Of a stretch of DNA of 64,000 nt, positions 34,709 through 42,479 are shown piece by piece; position 1 is the stretch's first letter, and each line of letters starts with the position of its first letter. The stretch comes from JBALVO01 sp036961445. GTDB taxonomy: Bacteria > Pseudomonadota > Gammaproteobacteria > Pseudomonadales > Halieaceae. Both the position numbers and the translations under genes were made by a program. The notes under the pieces are model-generated. The model was given only the letters and a program-made list of their open reading frames with translations, was not told the DNA's origin and made no database searches. The stretch lies in contig JBALVO010000002.1 of assembly GCA_036961445.1 (NCBI GenBank), forward strand, positions 1 to 64,000. The letters are read 5' to 3'.

Positions 34709-35881
34709 ATGAGCAAGAGTCGGGAATTGGGTATCGTGGTCTACGGGGCAACAGGCTATACCGGTAAACTGGTCGTTGAATACCTGAATCGGCAATACGG
34801 CGTTAACGGCGACGTGTCGTGGGCCATTGCCGGGCGCAGTCAAGGCAAGCTGGAGACGGTACGCGAAGAACTGGGTATTTCCAGTGAGCTGCCCCTGATA
34901 GTGGCAGACGCGGATGACCCGGAGTCCATTACAGCGATGGTTGAGCGGGCCAGTGTGGTAATTACAACGGTGGGTCCTTATCAGCTGTATGGCAGCGATT
35001 TGGTCGCCGCCTGTGCCGCTGCTGGCACTGACTACGTTGACTTGTGCGGTGAGCCAGCCTGGATGAAAGAGATGATTACAGCCCATACTGCGACAGCGCA
35101 AGCCAGTGGCGCGCGCATTGTTTTCTCCTGCGGCTTTGATTCTATCCCCTTTGATTTGGGCGTGCATTTTGTACAGGAGGCGTCGAGGGCGGCCTTTGGC
35201 GCTATGGTTCCCCGTGTAAGGGGCCGTGTGCGCGGCATGAAGGGCACCTGGTCCGGTGGCACGTTGGCCAGCTTCAAAACGACCATGGCAGCCGCAGCAA
35301 AGGATCCGGATCTTATCGCCACCCTCACCAACCCGTTTGCGCTGACGCCCGGTTTTTCCGGGGTGGAACAACCCAGCGGCATGAAGCCGATGTATGACGA
35401 GGTGCTTAACAGCTGGGTAGCTCCGTTTGTGATGGCGACTATTAATACCAAGAACATTCATCGCTCCAATGCCTTGCTGGGACATCCTTATGGCAAGGAT
35501 TTTGTCTACGACGAAATGTTCCTCACCGGCCCCGGCGATGAGGGTGAAGCCATGGCCAAAGCCGTTGCTGCGGACAAATCAATGGCCAGTGATCCTACCA
35601 AGCCTGGCGAAGGCCCGAGCAAGGAGCAACGCGAAACCGGCTTCTATGATCTTCTCTTTGTTGCCCAGGCTGCGAACGGAGAGTCTGTCTGTGCCAATGT
35701 TAAAGGTGATATGGATCCTGGTTACGGTTCAACCTCGAAAATGATTGTCGAGAGCGCAGTTTGCCTGCTGCAGAACCCCGATTGTGCCGCGGGTGGTATC
35801 TGGACGCCAGCAGCTGCAATGGGGTCGTTACTGATTGATCGTCTGCAGGAAAATGCAGGGTTAACTTTTGAGTTGGTTTAA
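34709..35881 (+). CDS. Saccharopine-dehydrogenase-like NAD(P)-binding protein
   Basis: 390-residue soluble protein of the trans-acting-enoyl-reductase/saccharopine dehydrogenase-like family. N-terminal Rossmann fold (VVYGATGYTGKLVVEYL, residues 10-26), a second strand WAIAGRSQGKL, then DLCGEPAWM and CGFDSIPFDLGVHF typical of the family. True saccharopine dehydrogenases differ in the lysine pocket, so that reaction is not claimed; actinobacterial members reduce enoyl groups in lipid synthesis. GAGAAGG stands 3-4 nt before the ATG. Followed after 12 bp by a GNAT gene, likely the same operon. Confidence 0.86.
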   Translation: MSKSRELGIVVYGATGYTGKLVVEYLNRQYGVNGDVSWAIAGRSQGKLETVREELGISSELPLIVADADDPESITAMVERASVVITTVGPYQLYGSDLVAACAAAGTDYVDLCGEPAWMKEMITAHTATAQASGARIVFSCGFDSIPFDLGVHFVQEASRAAFGAMVPRVRGRVRGMKGTWSGGTLASFKTTMAAAAKDPDLIATLTNPFALTPGFSGVEQPSGMKPMYDEVLNSWVAPFVMATINTKNIHRSNALLGHPYGKDFVYDEMFLTGPGDEGEAMAKAVAADKSMASDPTKPGEGPSKEQRETGFYDLLFVAQAANGESVCANVKGDMDPGYGSTSKMIVESAVCLLQNPDCAAGGIWTPAAAMGSLLIDRLQENAGLTFELV

Positions 35882-35893
35882 GGAAAATCGCCA

Positions 35894-36376
35894 ATGAATG
35901 TTGAGGTGTTGCAAGCCGATTATCACAATGAAAAGCATGCGGCTGATCTGGTTTATTTACTAGACAGCTACGCCAGGGATTCTATGGGTGGCGGTGTTCC
36001 ATTGTCAGAAGAAACAGTACAAAACCTGGGGGCCGAATTGGCGAAATTACCCCATGCATTCAGTGTGTTGTGCTATGTGGATGAGGCGCCGGTCGGCCTG
36101 GTGAACTGTTTCGAGGGCTTCTCGACTTTCAAGTGTAAGCCGCTGATAAATATCCATGACATTGCGGTTGTGGGTGACTTTCGTGGCCTGGGCCTTAGTC
36201 AGCGAATGTTAGGCGAGGTGGAAAAAATAGCGCGGCACAGAGGTTGCTGCAAAATTACCCTGGAAGTCCTGGAGGGTAATGAGGTCGCGAAAAATGCTTA
36301 TCTGAAATTTGGATTCGACGGTTATGAGCTTGATCCGACTTTGGGTAAAGCCATGTTTTGGCAAAAGAACATCTAG
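35894..36376 (+). CDS. GNAT-family N-acetyltransferase
   Basis: 160-residue acyl-CoA-dependent acetyltransferase. Motif A is DIAVVGDFRGLGLSQRMLGEV (in pieces; residues ~91-112, with the pyrophosphate loop R-G-x-G-L), and motif B is ITLEVLEGNEVAKNAYLKFGF (~118-138; in pieces). The mid-sheet CFEGFSTFKCKPLINIHD resembles members that act on small amines. AAGGA lies 9-10 nt before the ATG. Acceptor unknown. It probably shares a transcript with the saccharopine-dehydrogenase-like gene. Confidence 0.88.
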   Translation: MNVEVLQADYHNEKHAADLVYLLDSYARDSMGGGVPLSEETVQNLGAELAKLPHAFSVLCYVDEAPVGLVNCFEGFSTFKCKPLINIHDIAVVGDFRGLGLSQRMLGEVEKIARHRGCCKITLEVLEGNEVAKNAYLKFGFDGYELDPTLGKAMFWQKNI

Positions 36377-36437
36377 TTGGTCACGACACTCGTATTAGTG
36401 TGATGATTGTGATCTTCGTTCACCTTTGGAGAGTGGT

Positions 36438-36956
36438 ATGAAAGCCTTAACGATGTTGTGCTTATCTTTACTTTTGACAGTTGCGGCACACGCAGCAGAA
36501 CTCAAGGTCGGAGATCCCGCGCCAGACTTTGAGTTGCAGGCCTCAGACGGGAATACCTATAAACTGGCAGATTTTCGCGGCAAGCAAGCGGTAGTGATAG
36601 CCTGGTTCCCCAGGGCGTATACCAGCGGTTGTACGATAGAGTGCAAGTCTCTGGCTGAAAATGGCCATTTGCTGCGGGAATACGACGTAACTTATTTTAT
36701 GGCCAGCGTGGATCCCCTGGAGGACAACATTGGTTTTGCAAAGGAAACCAAGGCTGATTTTCCGTTGCTAAGTGACCCTACCAAGGCTACTGCAAAAGCA
36801 TATAACGTTCTTTCCATGGGCAGCTTCGCCAAGCGACATACATTTTACATCGGCACCGACGGCACTATCCTCAAGATCGATGATAATGTGCAACCGAAAA
36901 CCTCTGCCCAGGACATGGCAGCAACCCTGGGCGCATTGGGCGTTGCGAAGAACTAA
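36438..36956 (+). CDS. Exported peroxiredoxin (Bcp/PrxQ-like)
   Basis: 172-residue thiol peroxidase with a signal peptide (MKALTMLCLSLLLTVAAHA), placing it in the periplasm. Start at 36438 with GGAG 6 nt upstream. The AhpC/TSA fold begins VGDPAPDFELQASDG; the peroxidatic Cys sits in YTSGCTIECKSL with a second Cys four residues later (C-x3-C). PrxQ enzymes usually have C-x4-C, so this spacing is one shorter. Reduces H2O2 or organic peroxides with thiol donors; the periplasmic electron donor is not in the window. Single gene. Confidence 0.88.
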   Translation: MKALTMLCLSLLLTVAAHAAELKVGDPAPDFELQASDGNTYKLADFRGKQAVVIAWFPRAYTSGCTIECKSLAENGHLLREYDVTYFMASVDPLEDNIGFAKETKADFPLLSDPTKATAKAYNVLSMGSFAKRHTFYIGTDGTILKIDDNVQPKTSAQDMAATLGALGVAKN

Positions 36957-37009
36957 TTCAATAATACGCATGCTCTAAAAGCATCGCGTTCGGACAGGCT
37001 ACGGTAGGC

Positions 37010-38377
37010 ATGAAGATACTGTCCATGACAACCCTGCGTGAATTAATGCGCCTGTCACTGCCCATGGTGCTCTCCCAGGGTTCCTTCGCGGTGATGATCT
37101 TTACTGATCGCTGGTTTATGTCGCAGATCGATGCGACTCATATCGCTGCTGCCATGGGTGGCGGTGTTGCTGCCTTTTTTTGCATGTCACTGTTTATGGG
37201 CGTTATCAGCTATGGTAACGCCATGGTGGCCCAGTACTACGGCTCCGGGCAAATAGCCAAATGCCCGCGCGTGGTCACGCAGGGTTTGATAATTTCAGTT
37301 GCGTGCACGCCATTGCTGCTTTTGCTGGCCTACCTTGGTGCGAAAGTATTTTCACACCTGGGACATGATCCGGCGCAGGTACAGCTGGAGCGAGTCTATT
37401 TTTTGATCCTTATGGGCGGTAGCTTTTTTACCCTGGTCAAAGCATGCCTGGCCGGTTACTTTGCCGGGATAGGCCGCACTCGTATGGTGATGACTGCCGA
37501 TGTAATTTGCATGCTGATTAATGTTCCCCTGTCCTGGATGCTTATATTTGGCAAGTTTGGCCTGCCGCAACTGGGTCTTGCGGGCGCTGGGCTTGGAACG
37601 GTGATTGCCACCCTGTGCCCGATTCTACTGTATCTGCTTTATTATCTGTCACAGACTCATCAGCGCCAATTTCAGGTGTCAAAGTCCTTCGTATTCGACC
37701 GGGGTGTCATGCGGCGTTATCTGCGATTGGGTACTCCCACTGGCATAGAGGGTTTTCTGAATGCTGCCAGTTTCAACTTGTTCCTGTTGTTGTTCCAGTC
37801 ATACGGCGTGATACAGGGTGCTGCCATGGCGATTGTTTTTAACTGGGATATGGTGTGCTTTATTCCGATTATGGGGTTGAATATTGGCGTCATGACCCTG
37901 ATTGGTCGTTTCGTGGGCGCGCAGGACATGGCCAGGGCCAATCAGGTTATTTCTTCGGGTTTTATTCTCGCGCTGGGTTACTCCGGGATATTGGCGGTGT
38001 TATACCTGATTTTTCGTGTGTCACTTGTCGATGTGTTCAAGACCCCGGGGGAAGAATTTATCCAGATTCGTGAGCTGGCCAGTCAAATGATGATTGGCCT
38101 TGCCACCTACATGCTGGCAGATGCCGTTCGCATAACCAGCAGTGCCGCACTGCGGGGGGCGGGTGATACGCGCTGGATTATGATGACTTCAATTTCTATA
38201 CATTGGGTGATGTTGATTGCCCAGTATTTTGTCATTGTTATTTACGATTACGGTCCACTGGTTTCCTGGTGGCTGTTTGTTTCGATGCTGATTACCCTGG
38301 CGATACTCTATCTGTGGCGTTTGCTTCGCGGCCGCTGGCGTCACCCAGAACGATTGGCCCGGGTGATGAGGGAGTGA
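37010..38377 (+). CDS. MATE-family multidrug/Na+ efflux transporter
   Basis: 455-residue inner-membrane protein with 12 helices and two MATE repeats. The repeat starts are LMRLSLPMVLSQGSFAVM and, in the second half, YLRLGTPTGIEGFLNAAS (positions 8 and ~239). The middle contains GYFAGIGRTRMVM and the second repeat has ALRGAGDTRWIMM at the equivalent point, as in NorM-type proteins. GGTAGG precedes the ATG closely. It exports cationic drugs or metabolites by Na+ or H+ antiport; the substrate is unknown. Convergent with the acyltransferase gene 41 bp away. Confidence 0.92.
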   Translation: MKILSMTTLRELMRLSLPMVLSQGSFAVMIFTDRWFMSQIDATHIAAAMGGGVAAFFCMSLFMGVISYGNAMVAQYYGSGQIAKCPRVVTQGLIISVACTPLLLLLAYLGAKVFSHLGHDPAQVQLERVYFLILMGGSFFTLVKACLAGYFAGIGRTRMVMTADVICMLINVPLSWMLIFGKFGLPQLGLAGAGLGTVIATLCPILLYLLYYLSQTHQRQFQVSKSFVFDRGVMRRYLRLGTPTGIEGFLNAASFNLFLLLFQSYGVIQGAAMAIVFNWDMVCFIPIMGLNIGVMTLIGRFVGAQDMARANQVISSGFILALGYSGILAVLYLIFRVSLVDVFKTPGEEFIQIRELASQMMIGLATYMLADAVRITSSAALRGAGDTRWIMMTSISIHWVMLIAQYFVIVIYDYGPLVSWWLFVSMLITLAILYLWRLLRGRWRHPERLARVMRE

Positions 38378-38418
38378 TAACTGCAAGGCAAATACCCACT
38401 CACTGCTTAGTGCACGGT

Positions 38419-39300
38419 CTATATAGTGAGAAGCCTACGCAGTAAGCTGTCGTTACGCTTGTGCTGTTCACGCGCGAATAATAGTTCCGCTAGCTGTGTC
38501 TCTATTTGTTCGGCGACTTCTCCACGAATGATCTGCAGGCGTTTCCTGGTCAGTGTTTTTCCCTTGTACTGTGAGAGTTTGAGCGGCTCGCCAAAACCCA
38601 GGTAACAGCGCTGTGGTTTGGGGAAAGGTGTGCCCAATGCTCCCAGTGGGACAGGCGGCAAAATGTCGGCACGGATATCGTCGTTGAGTAATCCGAAGCG
38701 TTTCAGCAATTGGCCCAGGGCCGAACCGGGGAGGTCCTGGCCTTCCATATAGTGCCCATAGAATTCATCCGGCCCTACCAGGCCAAATGGCATTATGGTG
38801 TAGCCGTGCAGAGCCGCCAGCTTTACAAAGCCGTAACGCTCTTTCCATTGCAACTCATAAACTTCGCTGGCAGGTTTGACTGCTTCATGCGCCCCGCCAG
38901 GGAACACCAACAAATCCTGGCGGTCCTTCATCATGGCGCTGCAAACTTCCGGGTGTCCCATCACCGCACCGCTTCTCATCACGAAATCAGCAATGCGCTT
39001 ATTGGTAAACAGGAATTTATCGCCCATACCGCGGGGAAAGCGCTCCAGTTCCTTCATAAACAGCGGCCCGAGCACCATGCCGTCCAGGGCAAACAGGGAG
39101 TGGTTGCCGACAAATAAGCAGGGTCGATTGGGAATGTTCTCTGCGCCAAGTATCATGGGATTAAACAGGCGTTTAATCACCCGATAGTTGATTTCCAGTT
39201 CCATGCCCTGTGGCATTGTTACCGCTAGTGCCTGCTCGATATGCTCGCTGAGTGCCGCTGCGTCGTCCAGGGGCTGATTGTCTTTGTCGAATAGGGCCAT
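38419..39300 (-). CDS. PlsC-type lysophospholipid acyltransferase family protein
   Basis: 293-residue membrane-associated acyltransferase. Motif I is VGNHSLFALDGM (N-H-x4-D, His catalytic), motif III is LLVFPGGAHEAV, and motif IV is TIMPFGLVGPDEFY. These are the features of the LPLAT/PlsC family (diacylglycerol O-acyltransferase-like members are closest: short N-terminus, GGAHE). Likely acylates a lysophospholipid or diacylglycerol at the inner membrane. The ATG at 39300 is preferred; the frame runs no further upstream. The 233-bp region above it, shared with the divergent reductase gene, probably carries both promoters. Confidence 0.88.
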   Translation of the reverse strand: MALFDKDNQPLDDAAALSEHIEQALAVTMPQGMELEINYRVIKRLFNPMILGAENIPNRPCLFVGNHSLFALDGMVLGPLFMKELERFPRGMGDKFLFTNKRIADFVMRSGAVMGHPEVCSAMMKDRQDLLVFPGGAHEAVKPASEVYELQWKERYGFVKLAALHGYTIMPFGLVGPDEFYGHYMEGQDLPGSALGQLLKRFGLLNDDIRADILPPVPLGALGTPFPKPQRCYLGFGEPLKLSQYKGKTLTRKRLQIIRGEVAEQIETQLAELLFAREQHKRNDSLLRRLLTI

Positions 39301-39533
39301 TGCTATAGTCGCCGGTGGGTTACAGGAGCGAAATTATAGCGATTTGAGCGTGACGGGCATAGCCCAGTGCGGTGTCTCTTTGCCATGGCGGGTTAATTGG
39401 GGCTGTGGACGCGGGTGGCGATGCGTTCCTTGTCACTATCAACTATAATCGCTGACCTTGTCCCATTGGGGCAATGCATTGCGCATACCGCTGCACTCAA
39501 TTCACAGGCAATCTATAACGACAGGTTAGCAAT

Positions 39534-40661
39534 ATGACTACGACAGGCTTACAACTACGTTCGCTGGTAAAAGATGACAATACGCTGGAGCTATCCCTGG
39601 TTGAGATGGAGTTTCCCCAGCCGGGCCCTGATGAGGTTTTGGTCAGGGTAGAGGCCACGCCTATCAATCCGTCTGATCTTGCATTGTTGGTCGGCCCTGC
39701 CGATATGACGACCGCCCGGGTCAGCGGCACGGCAGAACGGCCGGTGCTCACGGCGGATATTCCCCAGAAGTTGATGAAGCTGGTCACCGCCAGATTAGGA
39801 GAGTCACTGGCTGTCGGCAATGAAGGCGCCGGTATGGTCGTCGCTGCAGGAGAATCAGAGGCCGCGCAGGCCATGCTGGGCAAAACGGTGGGCATGGTAG
39901 GCGGGGAGATGTACGGCCAGTACCGTTGTCTTAGTGTCTATCAGTGTATGGCGTTAGTAGACGGCACGACTGCGGCCGAAGGCGCTTCTTGTTTTGTTAA
40001 TCCACTGACCGCACTGGGTATGGTGGAGACCATGCGCATGGAAGGTCATAAGGCGCTGGTACATACGGCAGCCGCTTCTAACCTGGGGCAGATGTTGAAC
40101 AAGATTTGTATGGCAGATGGTGTCGACCTGGTCAATATCGTGCGCAAGCCGGAGCAGGAAAAGATCCTGCGTGATCTGGGTGCTAAGCACGTTGTAAATT
40201 CCTCTGCTGACAGCTTCTATGCAGACCTTACTGACGCCCTGGTCGCTACTGGTGCCACTTTGGCTTTCGACGCCACCGGCGGCGGCAAGCTGGCAAGTGA
40301 TGTGCTGACCTGTATGGAGGCGGCGGCGGTGCGTACCATGACGCAATACAATCGTTACGGTTCTGATGTGTTCAAGCAGGTGTATATATACGGCGGCCTG
40401 GATCGCAGTCCCACTACGCTCAGTCGTAACTTCGGGTTTTCCTGGGCGTTGGGTGGCTGGCTACTGACGCCGTTTCTGCAAAAGGCGGGTATGGAGAAAG
40501 GTACCGAGTTGCGGGCGCGAGTAGCCAGGGAGATCAAAACTACCTTTGCCAGCCATTACACCAAAGAAATAGCTCTTGCCGAAGCTTTGTCACTGGAGGC
40601 CATGGCGGTTTACGGTAAGCAGGCCACTGGTGAAAAGTTCCTGATAAAGCCACACCGCTAA
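39534..40661 (+). CDS. Zinc-type medium-chain dehydrogenase/reductase (enoyl-reductase-like)
   Basis: 375-residue MDR-superfamily reductase. N-terminal GroES-like domain (~5-160; PGPDEVLVRVEATPINPSDL), then a Rossmann domain (~160-320) with HTAAASNLGQMLNKIC and FDATGGGKLASDVL. The loop ATPINPSDL and the lack of catalytic Zn cysteines point to a quinone- or enoyl-CoA-reductase branch (mitochondrial trans-2-enoyl-CoA reductase-like), NADPH-dependent. Starts after CAGGTTAG. Substrate unknown. Possible roles are in fatty acid or propionate-type metabolism shared with the second MDR gene 700 bp downstream. Confidence 0.84.
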   Translation: MTTTGLQLRSLVKDDNTLELSLVEMEFPQPGPDEVLVRVEATPINPSDLALLVGPADMTTARVSGTAERPVLTADIPQKLMKLVTARLGESLAVGNEGAGMVVAAGESEAAQAMLGKTVGMVGGEMYGQYRCLSVYQCMALVDGTTAAEGASCFVNPLTALGMVETMRMEGHKALVHTAAASNLGQMLNKICMADGVDLVNIVRKPEQEKILRDLGAKHVVNSSADSFYADLTDALVATGATLAFDATGGGKLASDVLTCMEAAAVRTMTQYNRYGSDVFKQVYIYGGLDRSPTTLSRNFGFSWALGGWLLTPFLQKAGMEKGTELRARVAREIKTTFASHYTKEIALAEALSLEAMAVYGKQATGEKFLIKPHR

Positions 40662-40983
40662 TTACAGCCGGAGCGAGTAATCATTGGCTGTTGTTTGCTC
40701 TAAGCAAAGGGAAAAATTTTTTGCCATGTTGTATACTCCGGGCGCTGTTGGGCGCCCTGGTTACTATCCCGGGTCTGGCCTCCACCGTCGATACCGGGAC
40801 GTTGGAATGTATGCTGGCGGGGGGAGTTTCCTGCCCGTGAAGCAGTGGATATCTATATTCCGCCGCCGTGATGCCTGAATTGGCCGCTCCGAGGATTTTC
40901 TTGTTTTATTGATGCAGGACAAATCAAATTACCCGATGCCTTGTATGCTCCTCAGATAACAAAAAGCATTGTTGGGGGTGCGT
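40662..40983. other. Intergenic region with a perfect short hairpin and a doubtful peptide
   Basis: 322 bp without a firm gene. It holds GGGCGC/GCGCCC (40740-40745 / 40752-40757) around a six-base loop, without a T tract. A 39-codon frame (TTG 40721 to TGA 40840; LRALLGALVTIPGLAS then TGTLEC and GGVSCP) looks like a signal peptide with a short Cys-containing tail, after AGGG. The DUF1330 ribosome-binding site (GGGGG) ends the stretch. Confidence 0.4.
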
Positions 40984-41271
40984 ATGGTCGCCTACGCAAT
41001 TGTTGACCTTGAAGTTTTTGATATCGAGAAGTACCTGCATTACCAAGGGGCCATCAGGCCCCTGGTGGAGTCTGCCGGTGGCCGCTATCTGGCCCGGGGT
41101 GGGGAGTTCATGGTAGTTGCAGGCGACTACCAACCACATCGCCTGATTTTGGTGGAGTTTCCCTCAATGCTTGCCATGGATGAATTCTTCAACAGCGCGG
41201 CTTATCTGGGTTTGGAACCGCAGCGACTGGCCTGCAGCAGTGCCCGCATCCTGGGTGTAGAAGGACTGTAG
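40984..41271 (+). CDS. DUF1330 protein
   Basis: 95-residue ferredoxin-like (dimeric alpha-beta barrel) protein of family DUF1330. Start at 40984 (MVAYAIVDLEVFD) with GGGGG about 5 nt upstream; an upstream ATG at 40969 is possible. The family pattern is clear: YLHYQGAIRPLVESAGGRYLARG (in pieces), then HRLILVEFPSMLAMDEFFNS and AYLGLEPQR. Function unknown; such small barrels often act as monooxygenase-like or stress proteins. It lies 70 bp before the AcuI-type gene on the same strand. Confidence 0.85.
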   Translation: MVAYAIVDLEVFDIEKYLHYQGAIRPLVESAGGRYLARGGEFMVVAGDYQPHRLILVEFPSMLAMDEFFNSAAYLGLEPQRLACSSARILGVEGL

Positions 41272-41341
41272 GTACTGGCTGTTTGCCCCTAATTTTTAAA
41301 TCAATGCTATCATTGCGCGCCGTATTAACAGGAGACCTTTC

Positions 41342-42331
41342 ATGACCGATACGTTTAAAGCACTGGTAGCGCGTAAAGACCCCGACTTCTCTGTCGCCTA
41401 TGAAGAACTTACCCTGGACGATCTGGGTGAGGGCGATGTCACCGTGCAGGTCGAGTATTCAACGATTAACTACAAGGACGGCCTGGCCATTACCAATGCC
41501 GCCCCTATCGCGCAAAAACACCCGTTGATCCTGGGTATCGACCTGGCTGGCACCGTCATGGAGTCTTCACACACAAATTTCTCCGCCGGGGATAAAGTCG
41601 TACTCAATGGCTACGGTGCATCTGAATACCTCAACGGGGGTTACACGCAGTGCGCCAGAATTAACGGCGATTTGTTGCTCAAACTACCTGCCGCGTTCAG
41701 TACACGTCAGGCCATGGCTATTGGCACGGCAGGTTATACCGCCATGCTCAGTGTAATGTCGCTGGAGGAGGGCGGAGTGACGCCGCAAAGTGGTGACGTG
41801 TTGGTCACCGGAGCTGCCGGTGGAGTTGGGTCGGTAGCACTGACCCTGCTGCAAAAACTTGGCTATCGCGTGGTGGCCTCCACCGGTCGACCCGAGGAAG
41901 CTGATTATCTCACCACTTTGGGTGCATCTGAGGTGATAGATAGGCAGGTACTGTCAGAGTCAGGTAAGCCCATGCAGCGCGAATTGTGGGCCGGGGTGGT
42001 CGATTGTGTTGGTAGCCAGACACTGGCAAATGCCATCGCCCAGACGCAGTACAACGGCGTAGTTACAGCCTGCGGACTGGCGCAGGGAGCGGATCTGCCA
42101 GCCACGGTTATGCCCTTTATTTTGCGCAATGTGCGGCTGCAGGGGGTCGATTCGGTACAGGCGCCCATGGCGCGGCGGGTAGAGGCGTGGCGGCGACTGG
42201 CCAGCGACCTGGATATAGCCAGGCTGGAAACACTGTCCTTCGATGTTCCATTTTCTGAACTGAAAGAAACCGCACCGAAGATTTTGGCGGGTCAACTGCG
42301 TGGGCGCGCTATCGTGGACTTATCAAGCTAA
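41342..42331 (+). CDS. acuI: AcuI/YhdH-type acryloyl-CoA reductase
   Basis: 329-residue zinc-independent MDR reductase. Matches the YhdH/AcuI group over the whole length: YSTINYKDGLAITN (family signature), HPLILGIDLAGTVMES, VLNGYGASEYLNGGY, VTGAAGGVGSVALTLLQ (NADPH motif AAGGVGS), and a C-terminal ILAGQLRGRAIVDL. This enzyme reduces toxic acryloyl-CoA to propionyl-CoA, which is part of DMSP and 3-hydroxypropionate use in marine bacteria. The nearby DMSP genes are absent, so it may serve only for detoxification. CAGGAGAC precedes the ATG. Confidence 0.9.
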   Translation: MTDTFKALVARKDPDFSVAYEELTLDDLGEGDVTVQVEYSTINYKDGLAITNAAPIAQKHPLILGIDLAGTVMESSHTNFSAGDKVVLNGYGASEYLNGGYTQCARINGDLLLKLPAAFSTRQAMAIGTAGYTAMLSVMSLEEGGVTPQSGDVLVTGAAGGVGSVALTLLQKLGYRVVASTGRPEEADYLTTLGASEVIDRQVLSESGKPMQRELWAGVVDCVGSQTLANAIAQTQYNGVVTACGLAQGADLPATVMPFILRNVRLQGVDSVQAPMARRVEAWRRLASDLDIARLETLSFDVPFSELKETAPKILAGQLRGRAIVDLSS

Positions 42332-42400
42332 GTTAGCGATTTTTGCCCTGACCAGCCGGTGCCAATCGTCTGGTCACTTTTCTGAAACAACTACTTAAGA

Positions 42401-42442
42401 CTGATTCTGATCAATTTCACTGCCGCCAATAACGATTATAGT
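42401..42442 (+). promoter_or_regulatory. FNR/Anr-type class II promoter of nifJ
   Basis: CTGAT-TCTG-ATCAA at 42401-42414 matches the FNR box TTGAT-N4-ATCAA in nine of ten positions. Its centre (42407.5) is 29.5 bp before TATAGT at 42437-42442. If that is the -10 hexamer (-12 to -7), the box is centred at -41.5 and transcription starts near 42449, the standard class II layout. It stands 31 bp before the nifJ ATG. Confidence 0.72.
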
Positions 42443-42479
42443 TATCTGGCGAGCATTAACAGATTGCAGGGTTTGGTTT

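Noticed and set aside
34583..35485. 300-codon open frame on the minus strand
   Set aside because: It lies antisense to the saccharopine-dehydrogenase-like gene, which has clear family motifs and codon use; the minus frame is Cys/His/Arg-rich without any motif and has no ribosome-binding site.
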